DNA of 64,000 nt from Paenibacillus azoreducens. Its GTDB lineage: Bacteria > Bacillota > Bacilli > Paenibacillales > Paenibacillaceae. A program made the translations under genes and the position numbers. The notes under the pieces were generated by a model, which made no database searches, was not told the DNA's origin, and worked only from the letters and a program-made list of their open reading frames with translations. The stretch's first letter is position 1. Each line of letters opens with the position of its first letter. The DNA is taken from assembly GCF_021654775.1 (NCBI RefSeq), contig NZ_AP025343.1:124001-188000 (forward strand), read 5' to 3'. Positions 52,085 to 60,642 of this stretch are shown here, piece by piece.

Positions 52085-53065
52085 ATGATGAACGGATTAA
52101 AGGGAGTACATCACGTAACGGCAATAACAAGCAGCGCGGAAAAGAACTATCAATTTTTCACTTATGTGCTTGGCATGCGTTTGGTGAAAAAAACGGTAAA
52201 CCAAGATGATATTCAAACATACCATTTGTTTTTTGCAGACGATAAGGGCAGTGCGGGCACGGACATGACGTTTTTCGATTTTCCCGGCATTCCGAAAGGG
52301 GTTCACGGCACGAATGAAATTTCCAAAACCTCCTTCCGGGTGCCGAACGATGCGGCGCTGAATTATTGGGAACAACGGTTCGACCGCTTGAACGTCAAGC
52401 ATTTCGGCATCCAAGAGATGTTCGGGAAAAAGACGCTTTCCTTCACGGATTTTGATGATCAACAATATCAGCTGATTTCCGACGAGCATAACGAAGGTGT
52501 TCCATCCGGCACGCCATGGCAAAAAGGACCGATTCCGCTGGAATATGCGATCACCGGTTTGGGACCTGTTTTTGTACGGATCGCTGACTTTGATTACTTC
52601 AAAGAAATGCTGGAGAAGGTGCTGGAATTCAAGGAGATTGGCCAAGAGGGCTCGTACCATCTGTTCGAGGTTGGCGAAGGCGGCAACGGGGCGCAGATTA
52701 TCGTGGAATACAACGCTGTACTGCCTCCGGCTCGGCAAGGATTCGGCACCGTGCACCATGCCGCATTCCGTGTAGAGGACCGCACCGTGCTGGAACAGTG
52801 GATTAAACGACTGGAGCGGTTCGGATTTTCTACCTCCGGTTATGTCAACCGCCATTTCTTCGAGTCGCTGTATGCGCGGGTGGCGCCGCAAATCCTGTTC
52901 GAGCTGGCTACGGACGGCCCAGGGTTTATGGGGGATGAGCCCTATGAAACGTTGGGCGAAAAATTATCGCTTCCTCCTTTCCTGGAGCCGAAGCGCGAAC
53001 AGATTGAGAAGCTGGTTCGTCCGATCGACACCGTTCGCAGTACGATTGAGTTTACCAAAGAATAA
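52085..53065 (+). CDS. Ring-cleaving dioxygenase of the glyoxalase fold (MhqO-like)
   Basis: 326 residues made of two vicinal-oxygen-chelate modules: GVHHVTAITSSAEKNYQFF begins the first, TVHHAAFRVEDRTVLEQW the second, and ILFELATDGPGF carries a metal-binding glutamate. Such proteins (MhqA/MhqE/MhqO of Bacillus) help remove hydroquinones and are induced by quinone stress. AAGGAGG lies 5 bases before ATG at 52085 (8 before the next ATG). The upstream sites fit control by a MarR/DUF24-type quinone sensor. Confidence 0.92.
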   Translation: MMNGLKGVHHVTAITSSAEKNYQFFTYVLGMRLVKKTVNQDDIQTYHLFFADDKGSAGTDMTFFDFPGIPKGVHGTNEISKTSFRVPNDAALNYWEQRFDRLNVKHFGIQEMFGKKTLSFTDFDDQQYQLISDEHNEGVPSGTPWQKGPIPLEYAITGLGPVFVRIADFDYFKEMLEKVLEFKEIGQEGSYHLFEVGEGGNGAQIIVEYNAVLPPARQGFGTVHHAAFRVEDRTVLEQWIKRLERFGFSTSGYVNRHFFESLYARVAPQILFELATDGPGFMGDEPYETLGEKLSLPPFLEPKREQIEKLVRPIDTVRSTIEFTKE

Positions 53066-53255
53066 GACAAAGCATACAGAGGGGACATGCATTGATTGCA
53101 AGTTCCCTCTTTTTTCTGCATAAAAGAAAATTGCGAGCACTTAACCCGGCCGGGCCGAAACACGTAATCTTCAGCTATAGCTAAACTTTCACGGGATACG
53201 TGCATGGTCTTCGGATACAATTCAGATAGGTTCAAAAGGGAAGGAGCCATTCGCA

Positions 53256-54200
53256 TTGCATAAAAAACAAGCCCCGTCCATGGACAAGGTTGAAGCGGTA
53301 GTGCATCAGATTTTGGGCGGTACTGTTCTAGGGATCGAAAGGGAGACGCAGGGCGTGTCGACATATGTATACCGTATTGAAACAGGGAAAGAGACGCTCT
53401 ACCTCCGGATCCTTCCGGAGCATGAAAAAAGCTTCGCTGCCGAGGTTCTGGTTCATAACCTGCTGCTGCAAAAGGGAGTACGGGTGCCGGAAGTGGTCTA
53501 TTTTGCAAATTGTGACGAGTCGCTTGGCATGTCGGTGATGCTGGTCCGGGAAATCCCGGGTACGCATGCCGGCGAGAATCTGACCCGGGAGGAATATGAT
53601 GCGGTTCTGATGGATGCAGGACGGCAAATCGCTTTAGCGAATCAGGTTCCGGTTGACGGTTACGGCTGGATTCAAAGAGGCAAACATGATGGGAAGGTTT
53701 TGCGCGGCGAACACAGTAAAATAAAAGATGTCATAACGGAATTTCTGGAACCGGATTTGAGCTTTCTGTCCGAGGGCATCTTGCCTGCAAACGAAGCATC
53801 AAGAATACGAAGCATTTTGGAAAGCGGAGCGCCGCTGATGGGCAGGCATGAGGCCAGATTGGTTCACGGGGACTTCGACGATTCGCATATTTTTCAGCAG
53901 CATGGGGCATTTACGGCCATCATCGATTTTGGCGAAATTCAGGGGAGCAGCCCGCTGTATGACCTCGGACATTTCAAAATCCATGATGGGCAGCGCTACC
54001 TTGGATACCCGGCTCTGGCGGAAGGCTACCGTGAGGTCGCCGCGTTATCTGCAGAGGATCAACTGGAAATTGACCTTTGGGCACTATGGGTCGGCGTGCG
54101 AAGGCTGGGGATCATTGGCCGCAGGCACCCGGGTGCCTACCTCAATCATTTGCGCCAAGCGGTGCGTAAGGAACTGGAGTGCATCGGGAGCAAGTTATGA
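53256..54200 (+). CDS. Aminoglycoside phosphotransferase-fold kinase
   Basis: 314 residues with APH/choline-kinase motifs: ETLYLRILPEHEKSFAAEV (nucleotide-binding lysine replaced by an Arg-type segment), RLVHGDFDDSHIF (catalytic Asp) and AIIDFGEIQGSSPLYDLGHF (metal-binding DFG-like). It phosphorylates a small hydroxyl compound; an antibiotic substrate cannot be assumed. Start is TTG at 53256 with AAGGAG at 9 bases. Single gene with terminator. Confidence 0.88.
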   Translation: MHKKQAPSMDKVEAVVHQILGGTVLGIERETQGVSTYVYRIETGKETLYLRILPEHEKSFAAEVLVHNLLLQKGVRVPEVVYFANCDESLGMSVMLVREIPGTHAGENLTREEYDAVLMDAGRQIALANQVPVDGYGWIQRGKHDGKVLRGEHSKIKDVITEFLEPDLSFLSEGILPANEASRIRSILESGAPLMGRHEARLVHGDFDDSHIFQQHGAFTAIIDFGEIQGSSPLYDLGHFKIHDGQRYLGYPALAEGYREVAALSAEDQLEIDLWALWVGVRRLGIIGRRHPGAYLNHLRQAVRKELECIGSKL

Positions 54201-54246
54201 TTCATCTCCACATAGACTTGAGTGAGAAAAAGAACATACGAAAACG

Positions 54247-54275
54247 GCTCCTGCAAATACGCAGGGGCTTTTTCT
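54247..54275 (+). terminator. Terminator of the APH-fold gene
   Basis: GCTCCTGC (54247-54254) pairs with GCAGGGGC (54261-54268, one G-U), then TTTTTC. Confidence 0.85.
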
Positions 54276-54424
54276 TTTTCGTTGAAGAAAATTCCTCTCG
54301 CTAATGCCGATTTCCGCTCAAAAACATATATTTCCCCCTTGATTAGACAAAGTTATCCCTAATAATACATAAAAAACATAAAAATAACTTTAATAGGAAA
54401 TATCATCCAAAACGGAGAGCGAAC

Positions 54425-54490
54425 ATGAAAAGAGCACATGTATTCGTTTTCTTGTGGTGTAAAGCGGTTTTACTCCGAAAGGAAGATTAG
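54425..54490 (+). CDS. Possible 21-residue leader peptide before the polysaccharide operon
   Basis: An ATG at 54425 with GGAG at 7 bases opens 21 codons, basic at both ends (MKRAHVF... and ...LLRKED) with an aromatic, hydrophobic middle (VFVFLWC). It ends 44 bases before the glycosyltransferase ATG. No homologue known; it may be a translated leader or a chance frame. The rest of the gap is A+T-rich with no other structure seen. Confidence 0.35.
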   Translation: MKRAHVFVFLWCKAVLLRKED

Positions 54491-54534
54491 GATAGTTTAG
54501 TACTAGAGATATAAAAAGAGAGGAGGAGCGTACC

Positions 54535-55884
54535 ATGTCATACCTGTTTTATGCAACGGCGGTTGTGTTTCTGATATTTCAAGTTTTGTACACGGTGATT
54601 CCGCTCTTGTGCAGCAAGGTGAAAAAACTCCATCCGGATCTGGCGGAAAAATCGATAGCGGTGCTTGTTCCTGCTTATAACGAGGAGCTGACGATCAAAA
54701 ATTGCATTGATGCCATGGCAGGCCTGCATTACGGCAACCATGAGATCATGATCATTAACGACGGCTCCAAGGATGAAACCTTCTCCAGACTGGACGAGCT
54801 TTTGCAATTGGAGCCTGATGGCCGAAGGCCCGGGTACCAGCTTGCCTATAAACCGGTTAAAGGCGTATACCGCTCGAACCGCTACCCCCATATTTTTGTG
54901 ATCGACAAGCAAAATGGCGGCAAAGCGGATTCCTTGAATGCAGGGATCGATTATGCCGTATCGGAGATCGTCATTACGCTTGACGCAGACAGCATGCTTG
55001 AGGCGAATGCCCTGAAATACGTCAATCAATACTTTCATGACAGCGATATTGTCGCGCTTGGCGGAACCGTCAAAATTGTGCAGGGAGCGGAGAAGAGGGG
55101 CGGCGTCATTATGGAGAAATTCAAAGGCCCGGGGCTGATCAAAAGCCAAATCATCAATTATACGCACGGCTTTTATGTCCGCAAATTAACGCAGTCCTTT
55201 TTTAATTCCATTGTCGTCATATCCGGCGCGTTCGGCGCTTTTTATAAAGATATTTTGGTGGAGGTGAACGGCTTCCGCAGCACCGTGGGCGAAGATATCG
55301 ATATCACTTTAAAAATTCACGAGTATTTAAAAGCCAATCGCTTGAAAAAAAAGCTGGTGTACGCGCCCGAAGCGGTATGTTATACGGAATGCCCGGAAAA
55401 TCTGCCTAACTTCTATAAACAGCGCATCCGCTGGCAAAAGGCGTTTGTCGACTGCATCCTGATCTATTGGTCGCGGCTGTCCCGCGATTTTCGCGCCGGG
55501 GTCAACCTGTTTTTTGCGATCGACGGCTTTATGCTCGGAACCTTCTCGGCTTTTACGACGCTCATATATCTTGTGCAGGCGCTTTTCGCCGGGGGAAACG
55601 TGATGCACGCGCTCATTTTTCTGCTGATCAGCGTGGTGGTCAATGCGCTACAAATCATCATTTCTTTGGGGTTATGCAAAAAATACGGCAGCAGCTATAC
55701 CGCCCTGGACTATGTAAAAATGTTTCTGTTCAGTCAAATGGAACTGCTGACCTATCGAAATCTGCTGCTTTATATCAATATTGCCGGGACATTCAAATAT
55801 TTTGACAACGATGAGGGCTGGGGGTTCGTCGAAAGAAAAGGCGTGGCGGCGATCAGTCAAAACATCGCATCCGGATCGAATTAA
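54535..55884 (+). CDS. Processive family 2 glycosyltransferase
   Basis: 449 residues: an N-terminal membrane segment, a GT-A domain (AVLVPAYNEELTIKNCIDAM, IINDGSKDET, NGGKADSLNAGIDYAVSEIVITLDADSML, GEDIDITLKIHEY, KQRIRWQKAF) and C-terminal membrane segments. The D, DxD, ED and QxxRW-type motifs mark a processive membrane synthase such as hyaluronan, chitin or poly-N-acetylglucosamine synthases, building a polymer from a UDP-sugar and pushing it outward. First gene of a three-gene operon; GAGGAGGAG precedes ATG. Confidence 0.92.
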   Translation: MSYLFYATAVVFLIFQVLYTVIPLLCSKVKKLHPDLAEKSIAVLVPAYNEELTIKNCIDAMAGLHYGNHEIMIINDGSKDETFSRLDELLQLEPDGRRPGYQLAYKPVKGVYRSNRYPHIFVIDKQNGGKADSLNAGIDYAVSEIVITLDADSMLEANALKYVNQYFHDSDIVALGGTVKIVQGAEKRGGVIMEKFKGPGLIKSQIINYTHGFYVRKLTQSFFNSIVVISGAFGAFYKDILVEVNGFRSTVGEDIDITLKIHEYLKANRLKKKLVYAPEAVCYTECPENLPNFYKQRIRWQKAFVDCILIYWSRLSRDFRAGVNLFFAIDGFMLGTFSAFTTLIYLVQALFAGGNVMHALIFLLISVVVNALQIIISLGLCKKYGSSYTALDYVKMFLFSQMELLTYRNLLLYINIAGTFKYFDNDEGWGFVERKGVAAISQNIASGSN

Positions 55885-55902
55885 GAGTAGAGGAGGCCCC
55901 AT

Positions 55903-57003
55903 ATGGACAGCGTTATTCCAAGAAAAAGAATTTTGTATGTGGATTGCTTAAGAATCCTGTCGATTATAGCCGTCATAATGCTGCATTACACGGCGGAGCT
56001 GCTTACCACCTCCAATGATTTCAATTCGGCTTCATGGTGGATCAGCAATTTTTTTAATTCGATATCGCGGTTTGCGGTTCCGGTATTTTTTATGATCAGC
56101 GGGGCGATGATTCTGCGCACGGAAATCGGGTCTTACCGGGCTTTTTTCAAAAAAAGAGTGGTACCTCTGCTCATCTCGCTCATTAGTTGGTCATTTATCT
56201 ACGGCCTATATAACCAATATTTTATTTTGAAAAGCAAGATGGGCGCCTTCGAATTTCTGCTGGATTTCGGCTATCGGCTGCTGACGGACCGCAATTACGT
56301 GCATTTATGGTTTCTGTACGCGATTATCGCCATTTACCTAACGGTTCCTTTGGTCAGCAAATTTCTCAAATCATGCAGTGAAAGCGACCTGAGATATTAT
56401 TTGCTCCTGTGGTTTATTGTGAACATCGCTTACCGTTTAGTGTACGATTCCGTGGAACGCCTGACAGGCATGCAACTGAGCATTCCGATTTTAAACATCC
56501 CGTTTTTCATGGGTTATCTCGGCTACTTTATTTTGGGCTATTACCTGTATCATTTCGACCTGCCGCTCAAAGCTAAAAATATATTGTTTAATATGGGCAT
56601 TCTCTCTTTCTTCATCGCCCCGGTGGCAACTTATTTCGTTTCGGTTCACAGCGGCGTGCTCGACGAAATGTTTTACGGCAACTACTCTATTACCACCTTT
56701 TTTATGGCTGCCGGCATGTTTGTTTACTTCAAGGAAAAAGAGGATGCCATGAGCGCAAAAGTCAATCATAAGCTCCAAATGCTGATCGGCTCGGTCTCCA
56801 AAGCCAGCTTCAGCGTGTATCTGATCCATCTGCTCATCGAACTGATCGTGTCGGGAGGAACGGAATTTCAGGCAACGGTTCTGGAGGCGGCACTGCATCT
56901 TGCGGTCAATATTTCGTTGATCTTCATCATCAGTTATGTCACCGTCAAGATCCTGAATTTGAATAAAGCGGCGACATACATCCTGTTCGGCGGAAGAGGG
57001 TAA
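55903..57003 (+). CDS. Acyltransferase 3 family membrane protein
   Basis: 366 residues, about ten membrane segments, with the acyltransferase 3 start RILYVDCLRILSIIAVIMLHY and SRFAVPVFFMISGAMIL, HLWFLYAIIAIYLTVPLV and KASFSVYLIHLLIELIV. It may O-acetylate or succinylate the polysaccharide made by the synthase, like IcaC-type proteins. 18 bases after the synthase gene and 5 before the GH18 gene. Confidence 0.92.
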   Translation: MDSVIPRKRILYVDCLRILSIIAVIMLHYTAELLTTSNDFNSASWWISNFFNSISRFAVPVFFMISGAMILRTEIGSYRAFFKKRVVPLLISLISWSFIYGLYNQYFILKSKMGAFEFLLDFGYRLLTDRNYVHLWFLYAIIAIYLTVPLVSKFLKSCSESDLRYYLLLWFIVNIAYRLVYDSVERLTGMQLSIPILNIPFFMGYLGYFILGYYLYHFDLPLKAKNILFNMGILSFFIAPVATYFVSVHSGVLDEMFYGNYSITTFFMAAGMFVYFKEKEDAMSAKVNHKLQMLIGSVSKASFSVYLIHLLIELIVSGGTEFQATVLEAALHLAVNISLIFIISYVTVKILNLNKAATYILFGGRG

Positions 57004-57008
57004 ATAGG

Positions 57009-58154
57009 ATGAAGATCAGCTTATATACAAAAATCATCGTCGTCGTTTTGCTGGCGGGCATGGGCTTATATTTCTATCAATTCTCAAGCGCGGCGGACCG
57101 TAAAGTAACGGCGGTATACGTGGAGGCTTGGAAGGATGCCAAGAACATCCGGTTGTCCGAAAAAAATGTGGATATCGCGTTTATTGCTTTTGCGAAAATC
57201 GACGGAACGAAGATTTATTTTCATAAGGATGAGGAGACCAATCGGCAGATCAAGGACAATATTAAGAAGATGAAGGAAAATAATCCGAGCACCCGCATGG
57301 TGCTCGCCATAGGCGGGTATGGAGCGGACGGCTTCTCCGATGCCGCAATGGACGGCAACCGTTATCTGTTTACGGAGAGCATTATCCAAACGGTCAAGGA
57401 GCTGGGTCTCGACGGCGTGGATATCGACTGGGAATATCCTGCGTTCCATGCCTGGAATACGCAAAAGTCGCGTCCCGAAGATACGCAAAACTTTACGAGC
57501 CTCATGAAGGAACTGCGGGACAAGCTGTACCGGCTGCCGTATAAGAGCAAGGGCTACCTGCTGACCTTCGCTGCAGGCACGCAGGACTGGTATTTTCAAA
57601 ACGTTGAGGTCAAAAAGGTCGAGAAGTACGTCGATTACATCAATGTGATGAGTTATGACTTGATCGGCAAATGGTCTGATACGACAGGTTTTAACGCCAA
57701 CTTGTATATGGACCGCCAGAAAAAATCGAAGATGAGCGTCGATCAAATTATCGGCATGTATCTCGATCACGGTATCGAAAGCAAGAAGCTGCTGCTCGGC
57801 ATCCCTGCCTACTCATATGCTTGGAAGGATGTGAAGAGCGGTACGGACGGCGCCTTTTCCCTCGGGAAATCCATCGATATCGACCGGATTGACCTCACCT
57901 ATAAAACGATACAGAGATCTTATTTGAACAAAAACGGCTACAAGCGCTACTTCGACAATCAGGCCAAAACGGCTTATCTCTACAACGGAAATACATTTAT
58001 CACCTACGAGGATCCGGAAGCGCTGATCGAAAAGGTAAAATACATCGAGAAACACGATCTGGGAGGCGCGATGGTCTGGGAGTATTCGCAGGATGCGGAG
58101 GACGGAATCGTAAAGTTTCTGGGGGATCATCTGAGTAAAATAACCTCCGAGTAA
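57009..58154 (+). CDS. Membrane-anchored GH18 glycoside hydrolase
   Basis: 381 residues: a signal anchor (YTKIIVVVLLAGMGLYFYQF) and a GH18 barrel with the catalytic motif DGVDIDWE (residues 135-142, acid Glu142), VLAIGGYGADGFS, YINVMSYDLIGKW and GGAMVWEYSQDAEDG. It cleaves beta-1,4-linked N-acetylglucosamine-type chains. In an operon with a GT2 synthase it probably trims or releases the polymer, as PgaB-type hydrolases do for poly-N-acetylglucosamine. Confidence 0.92.
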   Translation: MKISLYTKIIVVVLLAGMGLYFYQFSSAADRKVTAVYVEAWKDAKNIRLSEKNVDIAFIAFAKIDGTKIYFHKDEETNRQIKDNIKKMKENNPSTRMVLAIGGYGADGFSDAAMDGNRYLFTESIIQTVKELGLDGVDIDWEYPAFHAWNTQKSRPEDTQNFTSLMKELRDKLYRLPYKSKGYLLTFAAGTQDWYFQNVEVKKVEKYVDYINVMSYDLIGKWSDTTGFNANLYMDRQKKSKMSVDQIIGMYLDHGIESKKLLLGIPAYSYAWKDVKSGTDGAFSLGKSIDIDRIDLTYKTIQRSYLNKNGYKRYFDNQAKTAYLYNGNTFITYEDPEALIEKVKYIEKHDLGGAMVWEYSQDAEDGIVKFLGDHLSKITSE

Positions 58155-58213
58155 ATAACCTCCGGGTGCACCGCCATATATGATGGAGCCCATCATTTAC
58201 TTTGGAATCATGC

Positions 58214-58240
58214 TGTCACAAAATGATGCCCGTTCTCGTT
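58214..58240 (+). promoter_or_regulatory. ECF41-type promoter
   Basis: TGTCACA (58214-58220), exactly 16 bases, CGTT (58237-58240). The published ECF41 target promoter is TGTCACA-N16-CGTC as I recall it. It lies 31 bases before the oxidoreductase gene that is paired with an ECF41-type sigma gene. Confidence 0.75.
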
Positions 58241-58271
58241 ACATGTGCAAATGAGAAAAGGGAGTGAAAGC

Positions 58272-59462
58272 ATGATGAAAAATTTAACATGTGTCGTTGT
58301 AGGCGGAGGATATGCGGGGATTCATGCCGTCCAGGCCATCCGCAAGGCTGTGAAGGAAGGGAATATGCCGGAAAAGCTGAGACTGGTGCTGATCGATAAA
58401 CAGCCTTATCACCTGCGCAAGGTGCTGCTCTTTAAGCCGGCTGCGGCTCAGACGGGGGAAATTACCGTTCCGCTTGAACAACTGTTTCCGGAAGGGGTTG
58501 AACTGATCGAAGCCAGCGTTACAAGCATTGCATCTGCCGGGAAGAGATTGCAGTATCAGGATGCGAAAGGACTTACCCATGCGCTGGATTACGATATCCT
58601 TGTGCTAACCGTAGGCAGTATTGTGCGTGAACCCGAACCGGAGCAAGGCGGGATCGCTTTGACCGGACTGGAAGCGGCCGCCCGCATCCGCGCGGTTTGG
58701 GAGGGGAATTTACGGCAGGCGTCTATTGAACCCCAGGCGGAAGAGCGGAAGAGGCTCATGACGATTGCCATTGCCGGCGCCGGCATTAGCGGGATTGAGA
58801 CGGCTGCCGAACTGGCCGCGGGGGTTCGTTTGGATGCGGAAGGTTTTGGACTCGATCCGAAGGATGTGAATATCCTTTTGTACAATGCGCAGGACCGGCT
58901 GTTCCCCCAAGGACCCGCAAAGGCAAGCCGCAAACTGGAAAGTTTGCTGGCCGCAAGCGGCGTTACCACGGTTCATCAGCGCAAGGTGCTTCAGGAGCAG
59001 GATGGGTTGCTCAGCTTGTCGAGCGGCGAAAAGACCCCTGTCGGCTTATGCATCTGGACCCTTGGCACGCGCCCGAACCCGGGGCTGCGGAAGATGGGGT
59101 TGCCGCTGACGCCTGACGGTTTCGTGCCTGTCGATGGAAGCTACCGCGTCCAGGGGGCCCAGGGTCTGTACAGCATCGGCGACTGCGCCCGGATCATCGA
59201 TCCCGAAACGGGACGCGAAGACGGCAAGACCTGCAAGGAAGCGACGCCTCAGGCGGCGAGGCTAGCCAAGGTGATTGCCGCGGATTTGAACGGACAGCCG
59301 GCGCCCCTGCACAAATCGTATATGGATTTCTTCTGCATCGGGCTGGGCCCGCAGCAAGGACTGGTCTGGACCCGCCAGTGGGGGCTCGACCTCATCATCA
59401 CAGGCAAGCTTGGCGGGCGGATCCGCAAGATGACCTGGGACATGGCAAGTCTGCTAAAATAG
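58272..59462 (+). CDS. FAD-dependent NADH dehydrogenase-like oxidoreductase
   Basis: 396 residues of the type II NADH dehydrogenase family: FAD-binding VVVGGGYAGIHAVQAI, NAD-binding IAIAGAGISGIETAAELA, and GLYSIGDCARI near the flavin. It likely transfers electrons from NAD(P)H to a quinone or another acceptor. The ATG at 58272 has GGGAGTGA upstream. 35 bases before the sigma gene and under the sigma factor's own promoter type. Confidence 0.9.
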   Translation: MMKNLTCVVVGGGYAGIHAVQAIRKAVKEGNMPEKLRLVLIDKQPYHLRKVLLFKPAAAQTGEITVPLEQLFPEGVELIEASVTSIASAGKRLQYQDAKGLTHALDYDILVLTVGSIVREPEPEQGGIALTGLEAAARIRAVWEGNLRQASIEPQAEERKRLMTIAIAGAGISGIETAAELAAGVRLDAEGFGLDPKDVNILLYNAQDRLFPQGPAKASRKLESLLAASGVTTVHQRKVLQEQDGLLSLSSGEKTPVGLCIWTLGTRPNPGLRKMGLPLTPDGFVPVDGSYRVQGAQGLYSIGDCARIIDPETGREDGKTCKEATPQAARLAKVIAADLNGQPAPLHKSYMDFFCIGLGPQQGLVWTRQWGLDLIITGKLGGRIRKMTWDMASLLK

Positions 59463-59497
59463 ACATATCCAATTTCGCGTGATGGGGAGAAGAGCCG

Positions 59498-60361
59498 ATG
59501 CAGGAGCTGTATAAGCGTTATAAAGGATTGCTGTTTTCGCTGGCTTATCAGTTGACGGGTTCCGTTTCGGATGCCGAGGATGCCGTGCAGGATGTATTCG
59601 TGAAAATCGTTGACGTGAATCCGGAACGTCTGGCCGAACCCAAAGCCTATTTGTGCAAAATGGTCACGAACCGCTGCTTGGATCTGCTTAAATCGGCCCG
59701 GAAGCGGCGGGAGCAGTATTTCGGGGAATGGCTGCCCGAGCCTCTTCCGACACAGGCCGAGGATGCTTCCGAGATTTTGATCCGCGGCGCACTGCTGTCC
59801 TATGCGATGCTTGTACTGTTGGAGAAGCTCACTCCCGCAGAACGGGCGGTGTTCGTGCTGCGCGAAGCCCTCGGATTCGAATATGGGGATATCGCCGACC
59901 TGCTTGATAAAGGCGAACCGAATTGCCGCAAGCTGCTGAGCCGGGCGCGGGCGAAGATGGGACTTTCCCCGGATGCGGATGTTCCGGTCCAGGCCGAGGA
60001 AGCGAGCGAAGCGTGGGTGCGGCGGCTGCTGGCAGCGCTGGGGCAAGGACAGGTGGAGCGGGTTGTTTCCATTTTATCGGAAGATGTGGTGCTCATATCC
60101 GATGGAGGCGGGAAAGCATCGGCTGCCGTTCATCCGATTATGTCTCCGGAACATGTAGCAAGGTTCCTGCTTGGCTTGATGCGGAAGTCTTCCGGATTAA
60201 CGGGCGGCGTAGAGATCGAACTGGCGGAGCTGAACGGTCAGACGGCGATTATAGCCCGTACGCAGAAGGAAATCGATACCGTCGTGCTTCTTCACGCCGA
60301 AGAGGGGGCTATTCGCAAGCTGTATTTTGTGAGGAACCCGGATAAACTCCAATTTCGATGA
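59498..60361 (+). CDS. sigJ: ECF41-type sigma factor with SnoaL-like C-terminal domain
   Basis: 287 residues: sigma regions 2 and 4 (GSVSDAEDAVQDVFVKI; LTPAERAVFVLREALGFEYGDIADLLDKGEPNCRKLLSRAR) then a SnoaL-like extension. The three motifs described for ECF41 C-terminal extensions are all present: WLPEP (78-82), DGGGK (202-206) and NPDKL (280-284). In this group the extension replaces an anti-sigma factor by both stimulating and restraining the sigma. It is encoded with its usual oxidoreductase-type partner, under a matching promoter, so it is probably autoregulated. Confidence 0.92.
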   Translation: MQELYKRYKGLLFSLAYQLTGSVSDAEDAVQDVFVKIVDVNPERLAEPKAYLCKMVTNRCLDLLKSARKRREQYFGEWLPEPLPTQAEDASEILIRGALLSYAMLVLLEKLTPAERAVFVLREALGFEYGDIADLLDKGEPNCRKLLSRARAKMGLSPDADVPVQAEEASEAWVRRLLAALGQGQVERVVSILSEDVVLISDGGGKASAAVHPIMSPEHVARFLLGLMRKSSGLTGGVEIELAELNGQTAIIARTQKEIDTVVLLHAEEGAIRKLYFVRNPDKLQFR

Positions 60362-60462
60362 TCACTTTCGACAATTTTCGAAATTTAGATCTAGCATTTT
60401 TTCATATTTACTACTAAAATAAAGTTAGTAGATAAGGATTACGCAATTGACTGTAAATAAAG

Positions 60463-60510
60463 CTAAAGCAAGGCCGCATAAATCATGCGGCCAATTGCTT
60501 TAGTTCTTAT
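60463..60510 (+). terminator. Terminator of the ECF41 operon
   Basis: CTAAAGCAA/TTGCTTTAG outer stem with GGCCGCAT/ATGCGGCC inner stem (60463-60503), then TTCTT. The rest of the gap to 60642 shows nothing else. Confidence 0.85.
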
Positions 60511-60642
60511 TTATACAGGGATTTTAGTGAAGTGCTATGTTAAATTGAGAAACCGGAAGAGGATCTGAATTAAACATTGCAATTCCTAGTAATCCGATAT
60601 ACAATAAAACACAGTTTCATAGAGAGTGGGGGATAAGACATC

